A DNA stretch of 64,000 nt, taken from Effrenium voratum (lineage: Eukaryota; Sar; Dinophyceae; Suessiales; Symbiodiniaceae). The stretch's first letter is position 1. Each line of letters starts with the position of its first letter. The translations under genes were made by a program, and so were the position numbers. Under the pieces are notes generated by a model. The model searched no databases. It worked only from the letters and a program-made list of their open reading frames with translations, and had not been told where the DNA came from. The stretch spans positions 62,001 through 126,000 of the forward strand of contig CAUJNA010001213.1 of NCBI GenBank assembly GCA_963377175.1, in the 5' to 3' direction. Shown here in pieces: positions 10,896 to 21,932 of the stretch.

Positions 10896-12908
10896 GATCC
10901 AGAAGGTAGACGACCATTGGGGTGGATTTGCATCTTCCCAGCCCGACGCAGCCTCGAGGCACTGCAGGGCTCCGCACGCCTCTGCAGACGCCCAGAGGTC
11001 TGGGAGGGATTGCAGACTTATCCACCAGCCCTAGTTGAGGTATTGATTCATTTTGGATTTCTTGTAGAAATTGCAGACGTATTCCCCAGCCAAGTTCACG
11101 TATTGATTTAGAGCGGCAAGGGGAGCCATTGAGCTCTAGGATGATCTAGTGAATATTCGGGTCACAGGACCGGTATGTATGTATGGTTTGCAGCTCTCCC
11201 ACATTTCTTCAGGCCCCCGTGATAGTTTTTGTTGCGCAAAAAACATTGCAAAATCCAGGACCTAGGGATATGGACCCCCTTTTTGGGCGCCCCGGGACCC
11301 AGGATAAGACGGGTGAAGGGGTCCCTTCCCATAGGCCCCTTTCAAGGTTCATAGGATAACATATGTGCCGTGGGCAATCAAATGGATTGGGGCAGGGAGT
11401 GGGGAGGGAAACGTGAAAGGTTCGTTTGCCTCCAACGCAGTTTGGTTTCCAAGACTAACCACGCCAACATGTTCCTCGAAAAGCGATACACATATGATGT
11501 CCTCTGATTTGTGGACCCCCCAATTTCAAGACTATCCGCTTTCCTTCGAGTGCCAGGCAATGCTACTTCAAAGGGACCCACGCAGTTTGGCAAGAAGCAC
11601 TAAAGAGCCCCTCTGATTAAAGGCGAAATTTGCCTCCCAAAAGCCAACAAACGTCAACTAAAGGTAGATTGCAAACAGCTATTGCCAGTACGATTGCCAA
11701 TGCAATGTATTTTCATTTATTTAGAGCTGCTTTCCAAACTGGCAAAATAGCTAGCCGGAAGCAGCACAACTATGATTTCATTGTGATTGAAAATCATGAT
11801 TCGACAAGCTTATGAAGGGTAAACCCCATGTTGATATACTCTCACAAGCCGAGCGTGGTTGATAAACTGCCCCCTGCTTGGTTTTCAAGGGAAGCCCTTC
11901 CGTTGTCTATTATGTTTCTTTTCGGGGGTCCCTCTCTTTGCGGTTGGCTTTGCGTTTGTTGGAGGTGCTGCCAAGGAGCCCAGTGCGGGCTCTTAGATGG
12001 ATTTGCGCGGACTGAATGGCGTGCAATCCCCGCACCATCTACCTTTGGTGTGGGCCGAGTTTCAAAGCTGTAGGCCTCTTGTATTCAAAAGGGGCACCTT
12101 AAAATTCAAAAAGCAGCCCTCGCCATTTGAAGGGGCCTATTTTTAGAAAGGCTTGCAGCTTTGGATCCTTGGCCCTCATGGCTTGCCATGCGATTACCTG
12201 CAACTTGGGCCTTTTTTGAAGGGTCCGTCATTTGGGTGTTTTCATGTTTGAAAAGGCACAGCCTCAAAACATGCTTGTGCATGCAGATCGGGTCCTTGTA
12301 CTCAGTACCCACCCGTTTACTCTTTCGCCCAGTGAAGCCTGATGCCCAAAAACAGTTTCCTTTCTTGTTGTTTCTTGGATGTGCTTTTCAATCTTGCTCA
12401 TTCTGTTGCGAGCTGGACAGCGAGTGCAGCCGCTAACTCACTTCCGGTTGGTGAGCTAATAGCATTTATTCTTATAAAGCTTATCGTGCCGTTGGGCTCC
12501 CAGCTGCTTTGGCTTTGCCTTGAGTCGCAACAATCTCAGTGAACATGGGTTAGAAAGCGTTTAGGGAGGCTACAGGGCTTGGAATCAGGAAAACGCACCG
12601 CAAGTGGGGAGCAAATCAACTGAGCTCAATTCAAGACCCATCTAGGGTCGTTTCTTCAAAGTATACCAACAGGGGATGGGAACACCGCTTCTGTGTTTCT
12701 TTCAGGAGATCGACAGTTTCGTTGATTTCCCCCGACCTCCCCCCAACAAAAAACACAGGCACAAGGACCCAATCCGTTGCACGTCTTGGACCCAGGTGTG
12801 AGCAGCCAGGCGCGCCTTGTGCACCTTTTGGCCCGAGTTGGAGGACTATCCTTTGCGGCAGCTCGAGCTTGAAGTGCGGGGACTTTGAGAAGGGGTCTGG
12901 CAGGGTGC
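10896..12908. other. No gene recognised
   Basis: A frame at about 10935-11000 (SLEALQGSARLCRRPEVW) is mildly repeat-like but lacks usable splice sites in phase. Nothing else supported. Confidence 0.35.
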
Positions 12909-13124
12909 TTCCATTTGCTTAAGACTATTCTTGTTATTTTCCCTTGTTGGTTTTAAAGGGAACCTATTACTACCTTACCTCTTAAAAACACAACTTTTCA
13001 ACTTTTGGGTAACATGGGCTATATGTTTGTAAAAGATTGACTTCCCCAGGGCTTGGAGTTTTAAGGGGTAAGCTACTGGACATTATATTATTTTTTTTCC
13101 GGGGGCTCACGCAAATGGAAGGGT
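12909..13124. mobile_element. Family A element with a family F element inserted
   Basis: The outer element starts ttccatttgcttaag and ends gcaaatggaa. Its core is interrupted after gggaacctattacta by a complete family F copy at 12972-13076 (ttacctcttaaaaacacaac to gttttaaggggtaag), after which the family A core resumes with ctactggacattatatt. The short cta/acta repetition at the edges may be a target duplication. Confidence 0.8.
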
Positions 13125-13899
13125 AGCGGCCTTGTTGAGCCATGGTTGGAGATGCCTCGCAGCTTCTTGTGCGTCGCAGTTGTGTGTTTCCCCATGGTTT
13201 TGCAACGCAGATTCGACCTGGTAATTAGTAATTATACCCACAGTTCAGAATAGCAAACCACCAATCCAGGGTAAGCTGATAATTCACCCTGAAGAAGAAC
13301 CTCCAGGAGCACCGTTCTTTTGTAGCTGTGAAATCTGTGAACTTCATAGATCGCAAGGAACCAAAGCAAGGGATGGGATTGGCATGGCTTGGTGGGTTTC
13401 TTTGGGCAAGATAGAGGCGAAATCCCAGCGCCAGTATACCCCAGACCCTTCATAGAGCTTGGTGCTTGTATATCCCAAATCCCAAACCCGTCCCATTCGG
13501 TGGAGCACAATCAACGACCTGCACGAATCGTTTCGGCAGGTCTCCCCTCGGGGATGCCTTTCGATGAAAGGCGTGCTCCGAGTTTCTGGGCCTGTGAGGT
13601 TGGTCGGCCGTCCTATCAAGCCCTATTTATTGTTGCATGGGCTGTCCAACCCACATTGCAGATAAACATGCAGATAAACATGTTGGTCATACATGTTTTT
13701 CTTGGTCATACATGTTGCATTTCCTGCTCATTTACAACCACTTTTGGGAAAGCAAGCACGTATGACTATGCCGGGCTTCATTTGGGGTCAACATTTACGC
13801 CCCAAAAGGCCGACCTTGGCGCGCTGTGAAATTTCAAGCTGCGGGGTGAGGCTTGGGTTCCCCGAGCCTTTGGAAGCATGTTGTTTACACTTTTGGCGG

Positions 13900-13980
13900 G
13901 TTTTTTTTTCTTTTTCTGCTAAAATTGGCTACAGAAAAAAAAGGGTACCGTTATTCTAACCTCACTGGAAGACCTAGTAC
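13900..13980. mobile_element. Family B element, 3' part
   Basis: Reads ctaaaattggctacagaaaa, then gggtaccgttattctaacct, then cactggaagacctagt: the right half of family B. The left end is not visible. Confidence 0.6.
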
Positions 13981-14022
13981 TGGAATTGGGGGAGGAGGGT
14001 AGCCCCTGCAAAATCTAATTCC

Positions 14023-14109
14023 TGGAGTCTCCATGGCCCTTTAAGAATGGGTCACTGACCCCATTATTTTGGGTGATGGCCCCATTTTATAAGGGTCATG
14101 GAGGCTCCA
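14023..14109. mobile_element. Family J hairpin element
   Basis: ggagtctccatggcccttt and aagggtcatggaggctcc form long imperfect inverted arms around a tgaccccattattttgggt centre. A second copy is at 40054-40147 and a fragment at 52975-53005. Confidence 0.65.
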
Positions 14110-14737
14110 GGTGGGTCCTTTGGGCAGGATGGCGCAGACACTAAGCTTCAAAGCACTTGAAGCTGGCGCACTTGATCGGTTCAGCTTTTTTGGCCGCAAC
14201 TCTGAAGTTTGGGTAAGGCAGCCAACCTATTCCATGCAGGCTTATTTTTAGTCGCTATTAACCCCTGGTGGGCAATAGGGGACGGGGCCCTTCACAACCA
14301 TAGGACTGTAGCCCGATTTATGTCCAAATCGCTTTGACCCGCCAAGCAGACAGGTCCCTTTTGGGCGGTTCCTGATACCACAGCGACCGCGAACCCGTAC
14401 CCGAAAACACGATGCCCTACAATACGGGTCCCTCATGATTCCCGTGCTGGCGGGTTTTAGCGTCACCTTGGTTGGGCCCGCTTAAGGCGAGCTTCCCTTG
14501 GTAGGGCAGATGTTTCAGGGGGAAATATGGGACACCTTGGTTGACAATTCTGAATGTAGAGCTTCCTTAGGATCACATAGCTAACAGGCACTCACCACAT
14601 GTTGACTTGGCCCCAAGGAACCTGGGCAAGTCAAGGGGGAAGTGAAACCACCATGGGGACTTGTGTCAAACACCAACAGTCAGCAGCGAAGAATCTGTAA
14701 ATCATTCCGCCCAAATTCCAGCAGCTTCAATCCATCA

Positions 14738-14854
14738 CTTCCATTTGCTGAAATGAATATGTTTTATTTTCCCTTGTTGGTTTTAAAGAGCATCTATCAC
14801 TACTGGACATGTTTCTTTTTATCTTTTCCCGGGGGCGAAAACGCAAATGGAAGT
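14738..14854. mobile_element. Family A element
   Basis: cttccatttgctgaaatgaa, cccttgttggttttaaagag, catctatcactactggac, and a right end gaaaacgcaaatggaag. Full-length copy. Confidence 0.85.
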
Positions 14855-15154
14855 TCAGGCAAGCCGTGGTTTGGATTGGTGGCTTGGGGAGTTGAACAGC
14901 TGGTTCTTGTAGAGGGTAGCTGGGAAACCATCCTTTCACCGCCAAATAACGGGCACGCTGACAATCTGACTCCGGAGCAATGGGCCCGCGTTTTCTAGGG
15001 ACCAGGTGTGAGGGTCCCTAGTTCAGTTCCCCGAACCCCCCCCCGAAATGCCCTGACTCTCACCCCTTTTTGGTTGGGAGGGTTCCCCTAAGTAGACAAA
15101 TCTAATCGCATTGCAAGGGGATTTGGGTTGCAGCCCGGGTGTGTCAAGCAGCGA

Positions 15155-15335
15155 AGCCGAGAAGCGCAGAAGGGGCGCGAAGCGAAGAAGCCGAGAAGCG
15201 CAGAAGCGCAGAAGGGGCGCGAAGCGTAGAAGCCGAGAAGCGCAGAAGCGCAGACGGGGCGCGAAGCGCAGAAGCCGAGAAACGCACCAGCGCCGACAGG
15301 GCGCGAAGCGCAGAAGAGGAGAAGCGCAGAAGGTG
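15155..15335. repeat. GAAGCGCAGAAG minisatellite (about 42 bp period)
   Basis: Tandem units of gaagcgcagaaggggcgcga and variants. The 42-bp period keeps the frame open and gives an Arg/Lys/Ala-rich ORF that is best seen as a repeat artefact. Confidence 0.75.
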
Positions 15336-15798
15336 TTTGTGGGTGTTTGCTAGCTTGGGCGTGTGAGTTTGTGATATTGCCATTGGACGCATACTGGTTC
15401 GAGATATAAGCGTGCCATAGCTTCACTAGCAGACAAGAAGGAAAGCGTGCTCAAAAAAAGGAGCGGCTGTTTTTTGGAGCGAAGTGCACGAAAACGTAAG
15501 GGTCGTTGCGCGCCCGTTACCTTGTTGTTGTTGGTGGTGGTGTTGTTGGTGTTCGCGAAGCTTGGCAGAAAGGTGTACGTTTTTTTTCCAGGCTTCTGTG
15601 GGTTTGCTTGGTAACTGCATGTTGGCTCATCTTCACTACAAACTAAGTGTCCAACCCGGTTGAACCCATTTCGAAGACTGGCAGGACCGATAGCGAACTG
15701 CCGCACGACAAAATGACGCGTTGTTTCTTGGGAGGCTCTGAGCGTGTTTACGTGCTTGCACATATGGCCTAGCTTAATTCAGGCTAGGCAAAGTCTAC
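15336..15798. other. No gene recognised
   Basis: Region between the minisatellite and the 15.8-kb ORF. A short gttgttggtggtggtgttgt stretch lies at about 15522. Confidence 0.35.
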
Positions 15799-16257
15799 AT
15801 GCGAATCCTGCACAGCAAGTGGGCTCTTGCCGTGGCGCAGGGCAAGAAGTGGGTGGAGATGCAGAGGTACAAGTCGAGAAATCTGAGCATGATGCGCTGT
15901 GGCAGCGCAGGCACTTGGCTGTTGCTGGGAGACAGCAAGCGTGTCACAGGATTTGCCATTTGCGGAAGCAGTACAACACGCAACTGCACGCAAGCTTGCT
16001 CCATTTTTCATCATGTAGCAGATGACTTGAAGGATGACTTGCAAGCCGATCTTCAAGCAGGCTCAAACTTTGACTACATTCCTTTGTCGAGCGTGTGTGG
16101 CCTAACCAGACTTCCTGACGTGAAATGGGCGGATCTCGGAACCGAGAATCGCAGCATCCGGGCCCGTGGCTTTGTTGCAGTTGGAGGCAAGCGCTTGGCA
16201 GCCAAGCTCTTGGCCTTGGGAGGCACATGGTGCCCCCCTTATGATTTGCACGAGTAG
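15799..16257 (+). CDS. Uncharacterised intronless ORF, possible ASCH/PUA-like fold
   Basis: A 152-codon ORF from ATG at 15799 to TAG at 16255-16257. It opens MRILHSKWALAVAQGKKWVE, which resembles the first strand and helix of ASCH-domain proteins, where a G-K-K-x-x-E turn follows the first helix. It continues with a Gly/Trp-rich strand (GTWLLLGDSKRVTGFAICG). Composition and codon use look protein-like, and it differs from every other coding block here in having no introns. That would fit a retrocopied or recently acquired gene, but no spliced-leader relic or poly(A) trace was found. ASCH/PUA-like domains bind RNA in other systems; function here is unknown. The domain call rests on a short motif read by eye and could be wrong. 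Confidence 0.45.
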   Translation: MRILHSKWALAVAQGKKWVEMQRYKSRNLSMMRCGSAGTWLLLGDSKRVTGFAICGSSTTRNCTQACSIFHHVADDLKDDLQADLQAGSNFDYIPLSSVCGLTRLPDVKWADLGTENRSIRARGFVAVGGKRLAAKLLALGGTWCPPYDLHE

Positions 16258-16649
16258 CTTGGGCATGAAAAAAGGGCCCTGCCAATGGACAAAAAGCATC
16301 CAAGGACACCATCGTCAATAAAGTGCCCAAAATGCTTGCCAGATCGCTTACAGAAGCTTCGCAGCTAAAGGCTCTCGAAATGACTTCTGGACGCGGTGTC
16401 CTTGCAAAGAGTATATAAATCTCAAGATGTCACTCTATTGGACCAGTTGCCACGCGGCAATGCCCCGCCTTGCCGCCTCTCTTTTTACCCCATGCTGGTT
16501 TGTGCATGTAAGTCCTGTGTCTAGCATGCATATATCAGATTCTCTCCTGCAACCAGGAGCTAGGTTGTGGTCCTTTGCCCATTGGAAGCTGCTAGACTTT
16601 GCCCGATGCGAGAATAGTATCAAGTTTCTTCACCCCCTAACACCATGAT
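16258..16649. other. No gene recognised
   Basis: Downstream flank of the 15.8-kb ORF; contains aataaa at about 16317, which is not a known signal in dinoflagellates. Confidence 0.35.
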
Positions 16650-17140
16650 GTAGCGCAGAAGCCGAGACCGCAGAAGCGCAGAAAGGGCGAGGTGCACAAG
16701 CGCAGCAAGGCACAGCGCAGCAACAGAAATGAAGCGCAATGAAGCGCAATCAAGCATAGATGCGCAATAAAGCGTAAAAGCTCGATAAAGTGTAGAAGCG
16801 CAGCAAAGCGTAGAATCCTAATAAAGCGTACAAGCGCAAATACGCGTGGACGCGCAGTAGAAGCGCAGTAAAGCGTAGAAGCGTATAGAAGCGCAATAAG
16901 GCGTAGAAGCGCAAATAAGCGTGGAAGCGCAATTTAGCGTAGAAGCGTGCAAGCGCAATAAAGCGTAGAAACGCATAAACGCAATTGTGTAAAAGCGCAA
17001 TAAAGCGTAGAAGCGCAGAAGCGTAAAAGCGCAATAAAGCGCAGCAGCGCAATGAAGCGTGAGCTTGGAAGCGCAGAAAAGCGTAGAGGTGAAGAAGTAT
17101 AAACAGCGCGGAGGCGCGGAAACACATCAAAACCTAGAAG
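16650..17140. repeat. TAGAAGCGC/AAAGCGTAG 9-bp minisatellite
   Basis: Irregular tandem 9-mers (aagcgcaat, aaagcgtag, tagaagcgc). The reverse complement of the unit is one base away from the unit of the next array (ggcttctag), so the two arrays face each other. Confidence 0.8.
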
Positions 17141-17149
17141 CGCAGGCTT

Positions 17150-17522
17150 CTAAGCTTCTTTGCGTTGTAGATTTTGGCAGCTTCTGAGCTTATAAGCGTG
17201 ACGCCGGTATTCGGCTTCTAAGCTTCTAGGCTTCTAGGAGTGACGCCAGTGTCCGGCTTCTGGGCTTCTAGGCTTCTAGGCTTCTAGGCTTCTAGGCTTC
17301 TAGGCTTCTAGGCGTGCGGCCGGAAGGCTTCTAGGCTTCTAGGCTTCTAGGCGTGTGGCCGGAATTAGGCTTCTAGGCTTCTAGGCTTCTAGGCGTGACG
17401 CGGGTGTTAGGCTTCTAGGCTTCTACGTTGCGCCGGTACTATAGGCTTCTAAGCTTCTAGGCTTCTAGGCTTCTAGGCATTGCGCAGGTATTAGGCTTCT
17501 AGGCTTCCAGGCTTCTAGGCGC
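17150..17522. repeat. GGCTTCTAG 9-bp minisatellite
   Basis: Blocks of three to eight ggcttctag repeats separated by short spacers such as cgtgacgccggtgt. Opposite in orientation to the array at 16650-17140, with the turning point near 17131-17155 (cctagaagcgcaggcttcta). Confidence 0.85.
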
Positions 17523-17754
17523 TACGCAACCCAAACCCCCCTACTCTCGAAAATCGGGTACCAACTTATTCTATCCCTTTGTTGCCCAGTGGTGCCCTTT
17601 TTTCCTTTGTTTGGGCAAGGGTTCCGAATTGAACCAAAAAAAGATGCCCGTTTTTTCCTGGAATCCACTGGGCATCTGAGAACCCTTCTTGCTGGAGGAC
17701 CAATTGGAAGGCCGCCGAAGCCGCGGTCCTCCCCATCCACAGCCCATCCGCCAG

Positions 17755-17820
17755 GCCGGGACACGCCGGGCCCCGGCGCCTACGAAGTGAAGGCGGAGAA
17801 GCGCCCGCCCCGAGATGGCG
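17755..17820 (+). CDS. Orphan exon with sperm-tail PG-rich (SHIPPO) motif
   Basis: After an AG|G acceptor (ccgccag at 17748-17754) the frame reads RDTPGPGAYEVKAEKRPP. TPGPGAY is the hallmark of STPGR/SHIPPO repeats found in flagellar and microtubule-associated proteins. The donor is uncertain (gag at about 17820). No second exon was located, so this is either one exon of a gene with long introns or a relic. Confidence 0.45.
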
Positions 17821-17821
17821 A

Positions 17822-18610
17822 GATGGCACACGCCGGGCTTTGTGACTCACTGGGTTGGATGAAACTTTTGTTGGGGGGAGAGTCCCCCTGTTAAAACAGA
17901 GTACGGAAAAAAGTGGGTGCCCGTATTCTAGGACCTGGGAACATAGAAATAGAACCTGCACAGGAACCGGCTCTAGAGAAAGTGGACCCTCTGGGTTGGA
18001 CCTGTGCCTTTACCCTGAAACATAGCTCTGCAGGAACCGGCTCCAGGGAGAATGGTCTGGGAGCCGGTTGTGCAGGTTCTGTTTGTATCCTCCTTTTTTG
18101 TTGGGGGATGGGAGGGTATGGATTGTGAAGCAGGGTTTCCTCCATGTCCCATTGGAATCCAGCGAGCCCTGTAAACCCTAAACTCTTTGGGAAATGTGTT
18201 TCCCCACCAAGAAGCGCTCCATGTGTCTGCCATATCTTGGCTGGGTTGGCGAAGAGGACCAAGATGAGGCGAGCAATAGAATACACACTTAGTCCACATA
18301 TACGTGTAAATACATATATCATGGTTGTTGTTGGGAAACATTTTACATGTTTGTTTATTGTGGTTTAGTGGTTGAAATCCAACCACTTAACTGCTAAAAC
18401 TCTAAAATGTTTGCCCCCTTTCCAACGTCAACCAAGTCTACATGTAAATGCATATGTGATATTTTCAGGGTGGTCAACGTGAATCTGTTAATTTTGTAGC
18501 GAGCGATTCCATGGATTCGGTGGCTGTTTTTACAAGCTCCAACCCTATGGTTTCCAGTTGTAGCTTGGCCAATTGGAGCCAGGAATCAGTAAGCCCCGGA
18601 TGCACTTTAC
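17822..18610. other. No gene; degraded family B fragment near 17885-17935
   Basis: gttaaaacagagtacggaaa, then gggtgcccgtattctagga resembles the right half of family B. The direct repeat gcaggaaccggctc (two copies between about 17958 and 18045) is also present. Confidence 0.4.
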
Positions 18611-18722
18611 CTTCGGTGCATTTTGCTTGGGTGTTAGGACTTTAACTTTTTGCCAACTCATGAGTTTGCCATTAATCCACTAAAAGTTATTATTTTAGCT
18701 GGGGAGCAGAAAGCAACCGAGT
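18611..18722. mobile_element. Family C element
   Basis: gcattttgcttgggtgttag, gactttaactttttgccaac, ccactaaaagttattatttt, ending ggggagcagaaagcaaccga. Seven copies occur in the window. Confidence 0.8.
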
Positions 18723-20200
18723 TACGTAGATCAATCCATGAGGTTGATTCATGCCAAGGCGAATCGACCCTTGGACCTTTGCAATTCCCATGTTTTCAAA
18801 GCGGCGGTGGATTTGAAATTTAGCGTCAGGCATGCCCGCATGATTTTCATTTTGCATATGCATATTCAATTCCGCGCTTGTTGCATGCCTGGGGTCGTGC
18901 ACCAAGTAGCCTGCCTGACATGGACGCGCTATGATGCGCTCAAGGCAACCAGATCTTCACATTGGGAAGTATCCTTTGACGGCTCGCATCTATTTCCCTG
19001 CGTGGCGGTGGGGGGTTTGAAAGGGTTTCGTCACAAGAAAGTCTACAGGAAATGGCCCCAAAACGCGCTGAATACGTTGTTTTCCCGCGGAATTTCCTGT
19101 AACCCAACTCTTTGAGGGTTCCTTTGGTTTCCTCCCCATCCCCCCTTTTTCGATTTGTCGTCGCCCGCAGGCTGAGGCTCAGGGTGTGGCAAAGGCCCGC
19201 AGAAACAGGTGTCCCAGCACTCACCTTGGATCCTTGTTGGCTTTGAACGCCACCTCACTGCCCGGGACCATGCTTTTAGCCATTCCACTCAAGCGAGAGA
19301 ATTCTTGGCCCAGTTTGGCATGAGTTGTAAAGGGAGGCATGGGTGGTAAAGCAGGGTTCTAGCGAGGCCTGGCAACAAACCATAGCCTCACATCGGCAAT
19401 CTGACGCTGGCTTCTGAATCCAGGACAGGTTCCGGGATTCAAAGCAGTGATCCAATCACTGCGGCCCATGGTTCTCAGAGCTTCTCAGTTGCCACATGGC
19501 TTGATCACTACGACCACTGCCACTAGTTCTACTGCTACTGCTGCTGCTACTGCTACCACCGCCACCACCACCACCACCACCAGCAGCAGTACAGCTACCT
19601 ACCACGGGGAGGCTCCTCCCCGAGTCAGAATCAGATGGGAAGTTGGGCCTAGCGCGCCGTGGCACATGGCGGCCGTGCAGGCCCGGCGGAGAGGGGGCAG
19701 GGGACGGTGCCAGAAGGATGTTACGTGAACAGGGCAAGGTGTAGGTGATGTGCCTGGAGGTCAAAACCGTTTTGGAACCATGTTGGGGTAGGAGAATTCA
19801 CCCATGTTAGAACCTATTTTAGTGGTTGGATTGGGATGTTCACTGGGGCTACGATTTGGATTTTCACCCATGGCCATGTAATGACCATCCTTGAAGAACT
19901 TGGCATCTCTTTTCGGCTTGGGCCCACCTCTCGGGATTCTGATTGGGCACTTGGGAGCCCAGCCCCCTTCGTCTGAAATGCATCTGGCGACTTTCAGAGT
20001 CAGCGACTTTCAGATTTTTGAGGAGATGAGTAGGATTTCAAGGAGTTCAGAAAGTTCGGTCTCCAAACGAGGGGTCTTTTTGCCAGCTTGCGTGGAAAAA
20101 AATGACCCACCCCCCTTCTAAATGAAGGGGTCGCCAATTTGCCGCAAGAAGGTGGCAAAAAGACCCCCCTGTCTCCCAACCCCGCTGCTCCGCTGCTTCA
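18723..20200. other. No gene; trinucleotide-rich block at 19500-19600
   Basis: Contains act/gct/cca trinucleotide repeats (19500-19595) that open long low-complexity frames on both strands. Nothing else supported. Confidence 0.4.
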
Positions 20201-20202
20201 CA

Positions 20203-20297
20203 GGCGCCACGCTTGCGCCCGAAGCCCGAGCTGAGCTTTCGCCCGCGAGCCCTGGGAGGTGCGGGCCTCAGGGCCTCTGACCGGAGAAATTCGCGCG
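20203..20297 (+). CDS. Weak exon candidate
   Basis: A GC-rich block between cttcacag and a gcgag|gtgaca donor-like site, open in one frame (RPKPELSFRPRALGGAG). The block has the base composition of exons here but no recognisable product. Confidence 0.2.
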
Positions 20298-20404
20298 AGG
20301 TGACATTTGTCTGCGTTGGCGGGTACGCAGAAGGGGTTGGTTTACAGGGGAACCAAAAGGGAAAAAATCAGGGAACCCCTGAAGATCACAGCCTTGTGCA
20401 TCAT

Positions 20405-20450
20405 ATCCCTGGGGACCCCCCACCCCGCTCCTCCTGGAGGTAAGGGGGGG
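20405..20450. mobile_element. Family E fragment
   Basis: ggggaccccccaccccgctc, then ctcctggaggtaaggggggg corresponds to the right end of family E. Confidence 0.4.
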
Positions 20451-20671
20451 ATTGCATCATATAAATCAGATACATGTGCACCTCTTTGGTCTTTAAGCTG
20501 TGGGGGATGACGCTTATCCCGTGAGGTCAGAGCGGCCCTGGCTTCTTGCACGATGCACGGCCGCTGCGCGTGTGCCTAGCAGCGCTGCCGCTACGGGGCA
20601 CTTGGAAGGCATGGGATATCATGCGGGTTGATCAAGATTCCTGGCCACAAAATGACCAAGCGTGACCACTG

Positions 20672-20766
20672 TGTTGCATTTTGCTTGGATGTTGTTTGCC
20701 AACTCATGGGTCATCCATTAAACCACTAAAGTTAAACTTTCAGCAGGGGAGCAGAAAGCAACCGAG
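20672..20766. mobile_element. Family C element
   Basis: ttgcattttgcttggatgtt, ccaactcatgggtcatccat, aagttaaactttcagcaggg, gagcagaaagcaaccgag. Confidence 0.8.
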
Positions 20767-21616
20767 GGTCACTTTTCCCATTTTGTGGTGAAAGTCATCA
20801 TTTTTGGTGGTTTTCCTACTGGTCAACCCATGTAAAGGACCTTTTGACCCCCCAACATCCTTTAGAAATACGTTTGTTTTTCAGTGATGTTCTCCAATGG
20901 CCATTTGATGTAAAGGGCCTTTTGATCAACCCACATGGGAGGTCCGAAAAGTGGTCGACCCGTGACTTGCTGTGTTTTGAGTTGAGCAGCGCCAACAATG
21001 CAGCAAGCCAGAAAGCAAGCTCGGTAAACATCAACTGCCAACCATTTGTCAGTCACATCAAAGGTGGACTCGGGGCTATGACCATATCTGTCCAAAAGTG
21101 AAACCGTGGGGGGCCTCAGTCGACCAAACTAGCGGAGGTCTACGCTTACTTGCCAAAAAACATGCTTGCCAGCCAACCTTTTGGAGCTTTCCTGTTTTGG
21201 CTTGCAGAGATGCACCAAATCAGCCCCTGTTGCTCCTTTGCTTTTGGAGCTTTCCTGTTTCGGGCGGTTTCCATTTTTGGCTGCCCAACCACACTGCCCC
21301 ACAAATGCTTCCACTTTTTTGGTTGCCCCAAGGCGAGATCACCGTCAGCCACCGTTTCTGGGTCAAAGTTTCAGCAACCAGGGAAACCCATCTATTTCGC
21401 CTTGCTGAGTCAAGACCCTCTGGACGCAACGGCAGAGAGAGAGATCTATTTCCCAGAGTTTCAGCATCTACCAGGGAAATCCATCTATTTCCCCTAGGAC
21501 GGGAGACCTCACTCTGAGCCAGGAGCGGGTGCGTGGCTGGCTACCCTGGCGGAGGGCACGTGACGCGGCAAGCGCTGCCAAGTGGGGCCCCGGCACCAAA
21601 CGCTCGCGGAGGCACA
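20767..21616. other. No confident gene; weak repeat-like patch at 21536-21596
   Basis: One frame at 21529-21596 reads GWLPWRRARDAASAAKWG, vaguely like the REAIxxAxK segment of the helical repeat. Not enough to call an exon. Confidence 0.3.
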
Positions 21617-21662
21617 GGCTCCCTTTAAAGGGTTTCTGGGGTGCTAAACAGGGCGCATGCGG
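21617..21662. repeat. Family I dispersed repeat
   Basis: ggctccctttaaagggtttc, then tggggtgctaaacagggcgcatgc, nearly identical to 4916-4965. Confidence 0.65.
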
Positions 21663-21677
21663 AGTCGCAGGTGTCAA

Positions 21678-21788
21678 CCTTACCTCTTGAAAAACACGAA
21701 GCTTTTCGTAACTTTTTGGGGGTGACATGGGCTATAGGTCTGTAAAAGATGAAAACTTCTCCAATCCTTGGAGGTTTAAGGGGTAAGT
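21678..21788. mobile_element. Family F element
   Basis: cttacctcttgaaaaacacg, then acatgggctataggtctgta, then cttggaggtttaaggggtaa. Full-length copy with inverted ends. Confidence 0.75.
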
Positions 21789-21815
21789 TCAACTTTGGTT
21801 GGCTGAAAGTCTAGT

Positions 21816-21932
21816 CTAGGTCCCCCAGCTAGGTGCCCTTTTGCCAACTTTTTTGGGGCAGGGTTCCCCTACTAAAGTAGACAACAGAAAAAAAAGGTAC
21901 CTTTATTCTAACCTCTCTACTGGAGGACCTAG
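21816..21932. mobile_element. Family B element
   Basis: Starts ctaggtcccccag and ends ctggaggacctag: inverted 13-bp ends with one mismatch. Core: ggcagggttcccctactaaa, gtagaca, ggtacctttattctaacctc. Confidence 0.85.

Noticed and set aside
15111..15353. Arg/Lys-rich ORF (EKRRRGAKRRSREAQ pattern)
   Set aside because: In-frame 42-bp minisatellite with no start context or splice sites.
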